This document shows, in pieces, positions 6,649 to 14,945 of a stretch of 19,653 bases of DNA. The stretch comes from an uncultured Collinsella sp. (GTDB taxonomy: Bacteria > Actinomycetota > Coriobacteriia > Coriobacteriales > Coriobacteriaceae): positions 1-19,653 of the forward strand of contig CABURG010000015.1 in assembly GCA_902493835.1 (NCBI GenBank), given 5' to 3'. The notes under the pieces are model-generated. The model was not told where the DNA came from, made no database searches, and worked only from the letters and a program-made list of their open reading frames with translations. How positions within the stretch are numbered: position 1 is the first letter of the stretch; every line of letters starts with the position of its first letter. Position numbers and translations under genes: made by a program.

Positions 6649-7482
6649 CTACTCCTGAGGCATAGCCGGCATGGCCACCGTGGCACCCGGGTCCTCGCCG
6701 GCGCCGTCCACGAGCGGCAGGCCGCCCTCATGCGCAGGTCCTGCCGGAACCGTCGCCGCACCGCCAAAGACGGCAGCGGAGGCCTCGTGGTTCTCGGCAA
6801 CCGCACCCTCGGTATCAATCGCCACCTGGGGCTCGTCGTCAAAGTTGGGGACGCCCTGGGGCTCGGTGGGAACAGGCTCGGCGGTCGCATCGGCAACGGG
6901 CTCGGAGTCGACCGGCACATCGCCCTCGTCAGCGCCCTCGTCCTCGGCAGCATCTTCGCCGTTCGCAGCGGCGACGGCCTCGTGAGGATCCTTGCCCTCG
7001 GCCTCGGCGCGCATGCCCAGCACCAGGTTGCGCAGGCCTGCGACCGTGCCTTCCACGTCGGGGGCAGGCTGGTCGGCGTGCAGATAGGCCCAGTCCATCA
7101 TAAAGGTGGCCGAAGACAGCGCGCCGATGGCCAGCGCGTCGTCGGGGCACGAAAGCTCAACCTCAAAGACGCGCTCGTCGTGCTCGCTTACGCGCGTGCG
7201 GCCGCACGAGATGCTACCGGCAAGACCGGTCTCGTTCATGAGCTCGACCGTCACATGCTCCAGCAGGTGGCAGAGCTCGGTCTGGCCCATGCAGTCCTGG
7301 AACTCGCGGCCGGAATCGCCCAGGCACAGGTGCTTGGCAATAGCGGGCACCAGGTAGTACACGCGCGCCGTGGCCTCGATGTCCTCCGAGGTCATGAGCG
7401 GCATGCCGGGGTTCACCAGCACATGCGCGCAGATCTTGTCCTCGCTGACGGTGACCTTAAGGATGTTGAACAGGCCTGCCAT
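6649..7482 (-). CDS. Stand-alone cyanophycin-synthetase N-domain-like protein, possible zinc peptidase
   Basis: The protein has 277 residues. Residues about 1-160 resemble the N-terminal domain of cyanophycin synthetase CphA: HLLEHVTVELMNETGLAG...CGRTR (72-97) followed by an FEVEL strand and a DDA stretch matches the CphA pattern 'H-I-x-E-H-V-A-L-E-L-Q ... G-x-G-R-T-R ... Y-x-V-V'. HxxEH (72-76) plus Glu80 is kept. As I recall, in CphA this site is a metallopeptidase-like centre that trims cyanophycin into primers. The ATP-grasp and Mur-ligase domains of CphA are absent. The rest (about 163-277) is a low-complexity Ala/Glu/Asp/Pro tail, probably disordered. There is no signal peptide, so it is likely cytosolic. 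It starts 24 bases after the CorC gene with GGGGAGA upstream, so the two are probably co-transcribed. The function is unknown; a link to amino-acid polymer or peptide processing is inference. Confidence 0.75.
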   Translation of the reverse strand: MAGLFNILKVTVSEDKICAHVLVNPGMPLMTSEDIEATARVYYLVPAIAKHLCLGDSGREFQDCMGQTELCHLLEHVTVELMNETGLAGSISCGRTRVSEHDERVFEVELSCPDDALAIGALSSATFMMDWAYLHADQPAPDVEGTVAGLRNLVLGMRAEAEGKDPHEAVAAANGEDAAEDEGADEGDVPVDSEPVADATAEPVPTEPQGVPNFDDEPQVAIDTEGAVAENHEASAAVFGGAATVPAGPAHEGGLPLVDGAGEDPGATVAMPAMPQE

Positions 7483-7506
7483 AACTCTCCCCTACTCTTC
7501 CTTGTC

Positions 7507-8880
7507 CTACTCGTCGCCGTCGTGCGGATTCGCGGAACCCGCACTCGGCGTCGTCGGCTCGTCTACCGAAGACTCGGAATCCTTCTTATCGGTTTCGGCC
7601 GGAGCGATCACGCGAATGAGCGAGATGCGCTGGCCACGCATCGACTGCACTTTAAACTTGTACCCCGCGACCTCAAACACCTCTCCGATGTCGGGCACCG
7701 AGTCGCAAAGCTCCAAAATCCAGCCGGCGATGGTCTCATAATCATCGCTTTCCTCGAGCGGCCAACCAAGCTCAATCGCGTCATCGCACGAAAAACGCCC
7801 ATCAACGAGCCACTCGCGGCGCGAAAGGCGCGTGAGATACTTGTTGTCGGGGTCGAACTCGTCCTCGATCTCGCCGACGATCTCCTCGACGATGTCCTCG
7901 ATGGTGATGATGCCGGCCGTGCCGCCGTACTCGTCCACGACCACCACGATCTGGTCGTGCGAGGTCTGCATCTCGGACAGCAGCGGCAGGATGTCCTTGG
8001 TGTCGGGCACAAAGGTGGCGTCGCGCAAAAAGTCGGCGATGGGCTGGTCGCCCTTGCCGTCGAGCGCGGGCTGAATCAGGTCCTTGATGTGCGCGATGCC
8101 GGCGACGTTGTCGGGATCCTCGTGATAGACGGGGATGCGACTAAAGCCGGTCTGGCGCATGGTGGACAGCACGTCGGCGACCGTCTCGTCGTCCTCGCAC
8201 ATGGTAGTGTCCACGCGCGGCACCATGACCTCGCGGGCAACGGTGTCGCCCAGGTCGAAGATCTCGTGGATCATGCGCTTTTCCTCGTCGAGCAGGTCGT
8301 CCTGCTCCGAGACCATGTACTTGATCTCTTCTTCCGAGACGTTCTGACGGTCGTCGGCACTCTTGATGCGCAGAATACGGGCCAGGCCATCGGAGCAAGC
8401 GCCAGTCAGCCACACGAGCGGGCGGGCAATCTTCTGGAACACGGAAAGCGGGCCCACGACCTGCTTGGACACGCCCTCGGCATTGGCCAGGCCGATGCGC
8501 TTGGGGACGAGCTCGCCGATCACGATGGACACGAAGGCGACCGCGACGGTGATGATGACCGGCGCCAGGCCGCGTGCGATGGCGGAGAGCGGCGCGATGC
8601 CAAAGCTCATGAGCCACGTGGCGAGCGGGTCGGACAGGCTCGTCGAGGCGACGGCGGACGAGGCGAAGCCCACGAGCGTGATGGCGACCTGGATGGTGGC
8701 GAGCAGCTGGTCGGAGTCGGCAGCCAGCTTAATGGCATGCTCGGCGCGCTTGTCGCCTTCCTCGGCCTCGTGCTCCAGCACGGCGCGCTTGGCCGTGGTG
8801 AGCGCCATCTCTGACATAGAGAAGTAGCCGTTGATGAGGGTCAAAACGAGGGTGGTGATAAGGGAGATGGTTATGTCCAT
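7507..8880 (-). CDS. CNNM/CorC (HlyC/CorC) family membrane protein
   Basis: The protein has 457 residues, the usual family length. Domains in order: DUF21/CNNM membrane domain (about 1-175, with the conserved GELVPKRI at 122-129), CBS pair (about 215-335, including VVDEYGGTAGIITIEDIVEEIVGE), CorC_HlyC domain (about 345-425), and an acidic Ser/Thr/Pro-rich tail. The family is associated with Mg2+ (and Co2+) efflux or homeostasis, with CBS domains binding Mg-ATP. The ATG at 8880 begins directly in the first membrane helix, as is normal. The nearest Shine-Dalgarno (GGAGG, 8896-8900) is 15 nt away, and a GGAG/CTCC pairing could bring it closer. A good promoter sits at 8918-8945. The gene heads the run that includes the CphA-N-like, YtxH, PRC and NodB-fold genes. 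Confidence 0.92.
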   Translation of the reverse strand: MDITISLITTLVLTLINGYFSMSEMALTTAKRAVLEHEAEEGDKRAEHAIKLAADSDQLLATIQVAITLVGFASSAVASTSLSDPLATWLMSFGIAPLSAIARGLAPVIITVAVAFVSIVIGELVPKRIGLANAEGVSKQVVGPLSVFQKIARPLVWLTGACSDGLARILRIKSADDRQNVSEEEIKYMVSEQDDLLDEEKRMIHEIFDLGDTVAREVMVPRVDTTMCEDDETVADVLSTMRQTGFSRIPVYHEDPDNVAGIAHIKDLIQPALDGKGDQPIADFLRDATFVPDTKDILPLLSEMQTSHDQIVVVVDEYGGTAGIITIEDIVEEIVGEIEDEFDPDNKYLTRLSRREWLVDGRFSCDDAIELGWPLEESDDYETIAGWILELCDSVPDIGEVFEVAGYKFKVQSMRGQRISLIRVIAPAETDKKDSESSVDEPTTPSAGSANPHDGDE

Positions 8881-8917
8881 CGGGAGTTTCTCGAACCTCC
8901 AAGATTCGGGACGTCGG

Positions 8918-8945
8918 ATTATAACGTTGGTGGCGGATACGGCAA
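8918..8945 (-). promoter_or_regulatory. Sigma-70-type promoter of the CorC gene
   Basis: On the minus strand a TTGCCG -35 (8940-8945) and a consensus TATAAT -10 (8918-8923) are separated by 16 bases. Transcription would start about 30 bases upstream of the ATG. Confidence 0.65.
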
Positions 8946-8988
8946 TTGCACTGGCGACCGAGCGGGGGCACGGGCGCTGGCGTGGTCG

Positions 8989-9672
8989 CTAGATTACGAA
9001 GAGGATCACCGCCATGAACTGGAAGATGCTGCCGGCGAGTACCCACAGGTGAAACACGCTGTGAAGATAGCGCACGTTTTTGGCGATATAGAACGGCACG
9101 CCCGCGGTGTAGCACACGCCGCCGACGGCGAGCAGGGCAAGTGCCACGGGGTTGAGCAGCGCCACAAGTTCGGGCAGCTTAAAGACAACGAGCCAGCCCA
9201 TCAGCAGATAGACCAGGCCGCTTACCCAATGCGGCTGGCGCTCGCGCAGGAAGCACTCGAGGGCGATGCCGATGATGGCGATGGCCCATACGGCAAAGAA
9301 CAGCACAGCGCCGCCGTCGTTTGCGAGCGTGATGAGGCAAAACGGCGTATAGCTGCCGGCTATGAGCAGGTAGATGCAGCTGTGATCGATGATGCGAAAC
9401 ACGCGCTTGGCGCGCGCGGGCTGAATCGCGTGGTAGAGCGTGGAGGCTAGGTATTCGAGGATAATGCTGACGCCATAGACAATTGCCGCGGCCATGTGGG
9501 CCGGGCCTCCGCCGCGCAGGGCGGCGAATACGATCAGGAGCACCAGGCCCGCGATACCCAGCAGGCAGCCGACACCATGGGTGACGGAGTTCATGATCTC
9601 CTCACCCACCGTGTAGTGTGGAACGGCCGCGGTCTTGGGTCGCGGCTTAGAACTGTCGCTCGAATCGGACAT
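8989..9672 (-). CDS. Hemolysin III / PAQR family membrane protein (YqfA-like)
   Basis: The protein has 227 residues from the ATG at 9672, with seven predicted membrane helices after a short hydrophilic N-terminus. PAQR/HlyIII hallmarks are present: EYLASTLYHA (Ser77, His81), DH at 96-97, and HSVFH (His204, His208). In the family these residues form a zinc site, probably hydrolytic and ceramidase-like. Despite the name, haemolysis is not the expected physiological role; membrane-lipid homeostasis is suggested for relatives. The frame extends upstream to a TTG at 9690, but GGAGG (9684-9688) overlaps that codon and lies 11 nt before the ATG, so the ATG is preferred. A weak -10 (TATAGT, 9708-9713) lies upstream. 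The stop codon overlaps a hairpin (8954-8989, GCGACC/GGTCGC) without a T tract. Confidence 0.9.
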   Translation of the reverse strand: MSDSSDSSKPRPKTAAVPHYTVGEEIMNSVTHGVGCLLGIAGLVLLIVFAALRGGGPAHMAAAIVYGVSIILEYLASTLYHAIQPARAKRVFRIIDHSCIYLLIAGSYTPFCLITLANDGGAVLFFAVWAIAIIGIALECFLRERQPHWVSGLVYLLMGWLVVFKLPELVALLNPVALALLAVGGVCYTAGVPFYIAKNVRYLHSVFHLWVLAGSIFQFMAVILFVI

Positions 9673-9778
9673 GCCGGTTACATCCTCCAACGTAAAGAGT
9701 TCTCAACACTATATCAAAGCGTCTGGGTACGTGCGAAATTTGCACCATACGTGACCCCTTGTTTACCCATTCTTTGCT

Positions 9779-9839
9779 TGTTGACGCATCAACGGCAAAC
9801 GTCCATAATGCGCTTGCATTAAATGTTGATGTATTAACA
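9779..9839 (+). promoter_or_regulatory. Promoter of the alpha/beta hydrolase gene with two operator-like palindromes
   Basis: TTGACG (9781-9786) and CATAAT (9804-9809) are separated by exactly 17 bases. Two near-palindromes, GTTGACGCATCAAC (9780-9793) and GTTGATGTATTAAC (9825-9838), share 11 of 14 bases (consensus GTTGAYGYATYAAC) and are 45 bases apart. The first covers the -35; the second lies just past the expected transcription start. This layout suits a dimeric repressor. No regulator gene is adjacent. Confidence 0.65.
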
Positions 9840-9858
9840 TCTTATAGGAAAGCTTCTT

Positions 9859-10824
9859 ATGTCTCAAAACGCACGTTCCCATCGAAAGCTCAAGATAGCC
9901 GGCATTGTTACGTTGGTAGTCGTTGTCGCGCTACTGGGGTTTGCCGGCAACTTCTTGTTCGACTTTGCCCTGAATCCCCAAGCGCCCTACACCATGAAGA
10001 TGATGCAGGACGGCAAGGACGCCGAAAAGGGCGAACAGATGGATGCCGAGAACACCGAGGCGCGGGCGTGGTTTAAGGAGAACCGCGAGAGCAGCAGCCT
10101 TACCGCAGATGACGGAACCGAGCTCGCCGCTTGGTATTTTGCCGCCTCGGAGAACGCCCACGATTACGCCGTCTGCCTGCATGGATATACCAACGAGCCC
10201 ATTGGCATGGCCCGATACGCCAAGCGCTTCCACGACCGCGGCATGAACGTGCTCGCGCCTGCCGCACGCGCCCACGAGCGCTCCGGCGGCGACTATATCG
10301 GCATGGGCTGGCCCGAGCGCCTCGACATCGTCGCATGGATCGAGCAAATCGTTCAGGCTGACCCCGAGGCGCGCATCCTGGTCTTTGGCGAGTCGATGGG
10401 TGCGGCAACTGCCATGAACGTCGCGGGGGAATCTCTGCCCGCAAACGTGAAATGCATTATCGAGGACTGCGGTTATACAAGTGTTTGGGACGAGTTTTCT
10501 CTGCAGCTCAAGGACGTGTTTGGCCTGCCCAGCTTTCCCTTGCTCGATGTAGCAAACTTGGTGTGCAACGTGCGCGCGGGTTACGACTTTCATAAGGCGA
10601 GCAGTGTGGAGCAACTCAAACACGCGACGGTTCCCATGCTGTTTATCCACGGCGACCAGGACACCTTTGTGCCGTACGACATGCTCGACCAAAACTACGA
10701 CGCATACGCCAGCAAGGTCAAGCAAAAGCTCTCCATCCATGGCGCCACCCACGCCAAGAGCGCGCAGGTCGACCCCGAACTCTACTGGAACACGGTCGAC
10801 AACTTCCTCGACGAGTATTTTTAG
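9859..10824 (+). CDS. Membrane-anchored alpha/beta hydrolase (serine hydrolase)
   Basis: The protein has 321 residues. A single N-terminal membrane helix (about 12-35) anchors an extracytoplasmic or membrane-facing hydrolase domain (about 80-321). Visible catalytic elements are an oxyanion loop at CLHGYTN (106-112), the nucleophile elbow GESMG with Ser179, the acid in HGDQDTFVP (probably Asp268), and His298 in GATHAKSA. This pattern is typical of the esterase/lipase-like branch with the PxxRAHxxS motif (AARAHERSGG, 135-144). The substrate is unknown. AGGAAAG lies upstream of the ATG, and the promoter at 9781-9809 gives a short leader. It is the only complete plus-strand gene in the window, transcribed alone, and is followed by a strong bidirectional terminator. 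Confidence 0.9.
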   Translation: MSQNARSHRKLKIAGIVTLVVVVALLGFAGNFLFDFALNPQAPYTMKMMQDGKDAEKGEQMDAENTEARAWFKENRESSSLTADDGTELAAWYFAASENAHDYAVCLHGYTNEPIGMARYAKRFHDRGMNVLAPAARAHERSGGDYIGMGWPERLDIVAWIEQIVQADPEARILVFGESMGAATAMNVAGESLPANVKCIIEDCGYTSVWDEFSLQLKDVFGLPSFPLLDVANLVCNVRAGYDFHKASSVEQLKHATVPMLFIHGDQDTFVPYDMLDQNYDAYASKVKQKLSIHGATHAKSAQVDPELYWNTVDNFLDEYF

Positions 10825-10868
10825 GCAAATAGTACGGCTTACTGGTCTATCTTACCCCTAGCACTTCC

Positions 10869-10908
10869 AAAAAGCCGCCCGTGGGCACTGTGCTCACGGG
10901 CGGCTTTT
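10869..10908. terminator. Bidirectional rho-independent terminator
   Basis: AAAAGCCGCCCGTG (10870-10883) pairs with CACGGGCGGCTTTT (10895-10908) and is extended by an inner GC pair around a short loop. The A-rich left and T-rich right ends serve the hydrolase gene on the plus strand and the DUF362 gene on the minus strand. Confidence 0.92.
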
Positions 10909-10955
10909 GCTAACGTTGTGCTCCAAAGGCGCTTATTTTGTCCAATAGCTAGGCG

Positions 10956-12161
10956 CTACTTGACCTCGATGAGCTCATAATCGCTCGTGCCCAGGCCAAT
11001 CTTCTCGGCGTGCGCGATGCACACGCGCCAGTCGGTGTCGGGATGCGTGATGCAGAAGGGATCCTTGGCCTGCTCGCCCTCCAGATGCTCGTGATTGTGC
11101 TCCATCTTGGCCGCGCTGTCGGTAAGCTCGGTGTTGGGCAGCGGCTCGGATGCCATGACGGCATCGGCGCAGGCCTGGTCGATGGCGACCGGGTCGAAGC
11201 TCGCGAACATGCCGATATCGTTGACGATAGGTGTGTCGTTTTCGGGATGGCAATCGCAGTTGGGGCTGATATCCATAGCCAGCGAAATGTGGAAGCTGGG
11301 ACGATCCTGGACAACGGCCTTGGTGTACTCGGCGATCTTGCAGTTGAGCACGTCGGCCGCGGCCTCATAGCCGGGCTTGATGCAGTCCTGGTTGCATGCC
11401 GCAATGCAGCGTCCGCAGCCCACGCAGCGATCGTGGTCGATGGCAGCCACGTGCACCGTGCGAGTGTTGCCGCTGGCAAGCTCGCGCTCGCGGGTGCCGT
11501 CGAACGAGATAGCGTTGTGCGCGCAGATCTTTTCGCAGGCATGGCAGCCAACGCAGTGCTCGGTCGCGACGTTCGGCTTGCCGGCGGCATGCTGCTCCAT
11601 CTTGCCGGCACGGCTGCCGCCTCCCATGCCCAGGTTCTTCATGGCGCCGCCAAAACCGGCCTGCTCATGACCCTTAAAGTGGGTGAGGCTAATCACGATA
11701 TCGGCATCCATGAGTGCCTGACCGATCTTGGCCTCGTGCACATACTCGCCGCCCTCAACCGGGACGAGCGCCTCGTCGGTGCCCTTGAGGCCGTCGGCGA
11801 TGATGATCTGGCAACCCGTGGCATACGGGGTAAAGCCGTTCTGGTAGGCGGTATCGATGTGCTCGAGCGCGTTTTTGCGGCTACCCACATAGAGCGTGTT
11901 GCAGTCGGTGAGGAAGGGCTTGCCACCCAGCTCCTTCACGACATCCGCGACGGCGCGGGCGTAGTTGGGACGCAAAAAGCTCAGGTTGCCCAGCTCGCCA
12001 AAGTGAATCTTGATAGCGACGAACTTGTTCTCAAAGTCGATCTGCTCAATTCCGGCGTGACGGATGAGGCGCTTGAGCTTGTCGAGCTGGCTCTCGCGAG
12101 CATGCGTGCGCAGGTTGGTGAAGTACACCTTAGCGGGTGCTGCGGGTGCAGTTGCGGTCAT
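10956..12161 (-). CDS. DUF362 protein with two [4Fe-4S] ferredoxin motifs
   Basis: The protein has 401 residues. A DUF362 domain (about 10-190 and 270-345) flanks a ferredoxin insert with two CxxCxxCxxxC clusters: Cys203/206/209/213 and Cys246/249/252/256. A further CDC pair (302-304) may matter. DUF362 proteins are cytosolic redox proteins of strict anaerobes, annotated as Fe-S or ferredoxin-like, and their substrate is unknown. There is no signal peptide. GAGGGG lies 8 nt before the ATG. A weak promoter (TTGACT at 12229-12234, TACCAT at 12204-12209, 19-base spacer) lies upstream. The gene ends at the bidirectional terminator and appears monocistronic. Its upstream neighbour ends in a REP-like repeat that may insulate it. 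Confidence 0.9.
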   Translation of the reverse strand: MTATAPAAPAKVYFTNLRTHARESQLDKLKRLIRHAGIEQIDFENKFVAIKIHFGELGNLSFLRPNYARAVADVVKELGGKPFLTDCNTLYVGSRKNALEHIDTAYQNGFTPYATGCQIIIADGLKGTDEALVPVEGGEYVHEAKIGQALMDADIVISLTHFKGHEQAGFGGAMKNLGMGGGSRAGKMEQHAAGKPNVATEHCVGCHACEKICAHNAISFDGTRERELASGNTRTVHVAAIDHDRCVGCGRCIAACNQDCIKPGYEAAADVLNCKIAEYTKAVVQDRPSFHISLAMDISPNCDCHPENDTPIVNDIGMFASFDPVAIDQACADAVMASEPLPNTELTDSAAKMEHNHEHLEGEQAKDPFCITHPDTDWRVCIAHAEKIGLGTSDYELIEVK

Positions 12162-12203
12162 AGATATATCCCCTCGGTCTATATGGCGTTACAGACATAG
12201 AGG

Positions 12204-12234
12204 ATGGTACCAGTTAAAGCAGAGTTAAAGTCAA
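12204..12234 (-). promoter_or_regulatory. Weak candidate promoter of the DUF362 gene
   Basis: On the minus strand TTGACT (12229-12234) is followed after 19 bases by TACCAT (12204-12209). The spacing is long and the -10 poor, but this AT-rich stretch is the only plausible site between the two genes. Confidence 0.28.
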
Positions 12235-12244
12235 GTACGGTACC

Positions 12245-12273
12245 TAGTCGTTGGGAACGTTCTTAAATGACTA
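12245..12273. repeat. REP-like palindrome overlapping the stop codon of the FtsX permease gene
   Basis: TAGTCGTT (12245-12252) and AATGACTA (12266-12273) form an 8-bp inverted repeat with one wobble, around GGGAACGTTCTTA. It differs by about two bases from the copies at 3852-3880 and 15754-15782. Its terminal CTA (12271-12273) is the TAG stop of the minus-strand permease gene. Confidence 0.75.
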
Positions 12274-14937
12274 CTCTTGGACTTTGAGGGCTTCGGCCAG
12301 ACTGACGCGCTTGATGGAGCGCGTGTGCAGCAGCGCCACGACCAGGTAGGTCGCAAAGCCAATGCCGGCGCATGCAACCATGGACCAAGCGGGCACATAG
12401 ATCTCGATATTACCGTTGTAGGCGAGCAGCATCGAGCGGAAGATGGCCGTGAGTGAGCCAATAATGACCGGCAGGCTCAGCACAAGCGACGCCACCACGC
12501 ACAGCGTGATCGAGCGGATGTACAGATGCGAGATCTCGCTCTCGCGATAGCCAAAGACTTTCATGTAGCTAATCGAACGGGCGCTGTGGTCGATCACAGC
12601 CTTGGTCAGCAGGTACATAAACAGCAGGAAGATGAACACCGCAAGTCCAACCATCATGCCGATCATTTTGCTCATCATGCCGATGAACTGGTCGCCCACG
12701 GCGCGCATGTCGTCGGGCGTGGTGTCGCCGGCAAAGTAACGAGCATCGAGGTTGAGCTTCTCGTCGCTCACATAGCCATTAAAGTAGGCGGCGTCGTTGC
12801 CGAACAGCTCGTTAAAGTCGTCGATGCTCATATAGACATTCATATCCGACTTAGAGCCCCAAACGCAGTCCTTGCCCACGTACTCAAAGGAATAATTCTT
12901 GCCCTCGTACTTGTCGCGAAGCTTAACCTTCTGACCCTCGCTCCAGCCAAACTTGTCGAGCAAGCCACCGCCAAAGACGACGCATCCGTTGCCGACGTCC
13001 AGCCCTTTCCAGTAGCGCGAATCGGGCGAGATGCCGTAGATGGAAATCGTCTCCTCGCCATTTCCGCCACCGCGGTCGTATTGCAGCTGGTAGACGGCGT
13101 ATTTCTCGGCCTGTGCGATTGCGCCCGCGCCGTTATCGGTCGTATTGACCGGGTGGATATCGTCGTTGTCAGTGTCGATCTTAGAGGCCTTGTCAATCAG
13201 GTCGATAGCCTCGTCGCGGTTGCAGCCGAGGGCATCGGCAAGATCGTCAAGGCGCGCGTAGAGCGCATCCTTCTTGTCCTGGACCTTGGCGAGCGCGTCC
13301 TGCGCCGCGTCCAAGCTCTCGGCAGACGGAGCGTTAGCCGCAGCGTCGGTCGCCGCCCGCGCGGCATCGGCCGCGTCGTCGAGCTCGTCATCGGCATCCT
13401 GGGCGGCGGAAAGCAGCGCGCCGTCAACCGACTGCAAGCGCTCGAGTGCCGACCACTGCTCGCGCTCCTCGGCAGTACCCTCGAGCTCCAGCGGCGCCTT
13501 GAGCGTGTACTGGTGCTCGGCGACCAGGCTCGTCTCGAGGTTGTCGGCGTAGTGCGTCATCGTGGGCAGAATCGCCAGGCCAAAGAGCAGTAGCAGCGAC
13601 GCAAACGCGATGCCCACGAAGAGCGTGGCGAAGTTGCCCAGATTGCGCAGGAAGACACGCAGGCGGAAGCGGGAAACAAAACCCATGCGCTCCGGCAGTT
13701 GCATACCGCGCTTGGTACCCGACTTGCCACTCGCTTCGTGACGAAGAAATTGCAACGGCGTCTTGCCCATTTTGCGAAGCAGACCCACCAGCGTGATGAG
13801 GATGAGCGCGGCGGCGGGAACCACGGCGCACTTCACAAAGATCTCCCAGCTCCAGTACACCTGAAAGGGCGGCAGGCTGTACGAGCCGTAATAGAGGCTG
13901 CGCATGGGCTCGGTAAAGAACACAACGCCGAGCGCAGTGCCCAAAAGCGCCGCGACCACGCCCACGATAGCGGGAAGCGCAAGGTAGTGCAGCACGATCT
14001 CGCGTCGACGATAGCCGCTGGCGAGCAGCGTGCCGATGATGGCGCTCTCCTCCTCGATGGTGGCGTCGGTAAGGACCACAAAGACAAACGCCATGATCAC
14101 GATGATGATGTCGAGCAACGTCGTCCACATCATGGAGTCGCCGTCTACGTCGTCGCGCGCGTAGCCAATGCCCTGGTTGGAATCGGCGTCGATGAGGTCA
14201 TCCACGCGCGCATCGGCATCGGTCAGTGCCTCGACCATATCCTGCTCCGCATCGATGCGATCCGCGGTGGGGAGGTCGCGATCGGTAAAGGTGAAGGAGT
14301 ACGTGTAGGCAGGCGCGCCGCCGGCATCCTCGAGCGCGGCAAAGCCGGCGTCGGTGACCTCGGCCACGCCATAGGTGATGGTGTTCACCGTAAAGTCCGA
14401 ATTGTTGAGGAACAGCGCCTGGCTATCGGGCTGGGTCATGATGCCGCAGATGGTGTAGGTGCGACCCTCGAGCTCGACTTTATCGCCCACGGCGAGGTCG
14501 TTGTTGGTGGCGAAGACACGGTCGATTGCCACTTCATCGTCCGTTTTGGGCTCCTTGCCCTCACAGTAGGACGCGATATCGACCTTGGTGCGGTGCGCAT
14601 AGGTGCGCAGCGTGCGCTTGGTGCCGTCGTCGCCAGCGGTCTTTTTGATGATGGCGTCGATGGAGAAATTCTTGTAGAGCGTGACGCCGCCGACGTCGCC
14701 GGCTGCATCCTCGGCGGCCTTGAGTTGATCGTCGGTAGCCTCGAAGGAGGTGGTCACGCGGCCGTCCTCAATCGTGTACGCATCGCGCATGTCGTCGATA
14801 AGGCAGCCGATGGAATGCGCTGCGAGCAAAAAGCCCGAGGTGAGAGCGATGCTTCCGCACATAAGCAAAAAGATGCCCAGGTACTTGCCGATATTGCGGC
14901 GCAGCTCGCGCAGGAGACGTTTTGCGAGAGGTGTCAT
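12271..14937 (-). CDS. ABC transporter permease with two FtsX domains (MacB/LolC-like, large)
   Basis: The protein has 888 residues from the ATG at 14937. Eight predicted membrane helices follow the double-FtsX plan: one near the N-terminus (about 18-41), three in the first FtsX domain (about 272-390), one starting the second half (about 435-456), and three at the C-terminus (about 756-871). Two large extracytoplasmic regions resemble MacB_PCD domains. The second contains an Ala/Asp-rich stretch (about 507-570), probably a helical hairpin or coiled coil. Such permeases work mechanically to export lipoproteins, peptides or antibiotics rather than as classical pores. It begins 8 bases after the stop of the matching ATPase gene. 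The frame extends to a TTG at 14952 but the ATG is preferred, with only a weak GGTAGGCGG upstream. No terminator follows other than the REP-like hairpin. The substrate is unknown. Confidence 0.9.
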   Translation of the reverse strand: MTPLAKRLLRELRRNIGKYLGIFLLMCGSIALTSGFLLAAHSIGCLIDDMRDAYTIEDGRVTTSFEATDDQLKAAEDAAGDVGGVTLYKNFSIDAIIKKTAGDDGTKRTLRTYAHRTKVDIASYCEGKEPKTDDEVAIDRVFATNNDLAVGDKVELEGRTYTICGIMTQPDSQALFLNNSDFTVNTITYGVAEVTDAGFAALEDAGGAPAYTYSFTFTDRDLPTADRIDAEQDMVEALTDADARVDDLIDADSNQGIGYARDDVDGDSMMWTTLLDIIIVIMAFVFVVLTDATIEEESAIIGTLLASGYRRREIVLHYLALPAIVGVVAALLGTALGVVFFTEPMRSLYYGSYSLPPFQVYWSWEIFVKCAVVPAAALILITLVGLLRKMGKTPLQFLRHEASGKSGTKRGMQLPERMGFVSRFRLRVFLRNLGNFATLFVGIAFASLLLLFGLAILPTMTHYADNLETSLVAEHQYTLKAPLELEGTAEEREQWSALERLQSVDGALLSAAQDADDELDDAADAARAATDAAANAPSAESLDAAQDALAKVQDKKDALYARLDDLADALGCNRDEAIDLIDKASKIDTDNDDIHPVNTTDNGAGAIAQAEKYAVYQLQYDRGGGNGEETISIYGISPDSRYWKGLDVGNGCVVFGGGLLDKFGWSEGQKVKLRDKYEGKNYSFEYVGKDCVWGSKSDMNVYMSIDDFNELFGNDAAYFNGYVSDEKLNLDARYFAGDTTPDDMRAVGDQFIGMMSKMIGMMVGLAVFIFLLFMYLLTKAVIDHSARSISYMKVFGYRESEISHLYIRSITLCVVASLVLSLPVIIGSLTAIFRSMLLAYNGNIEIYVPAWSMVACAGIGFATYLVVALLHTRSIKRVSLAEALKVQE

Positions 14938-14945
14938 GGCGCCGC

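Noticed and set aside
6361..8814. Very long plus-strand open frame (817 codons) opposite the YtxH, CphA-N-like and CorC genes
   Set aside because: It is the complement of well-recognised genes, lacks any family similarity, is rich in His/Arg/Gly as expected of a GC-rich antisense shadow, and has no ribosome-binding site.
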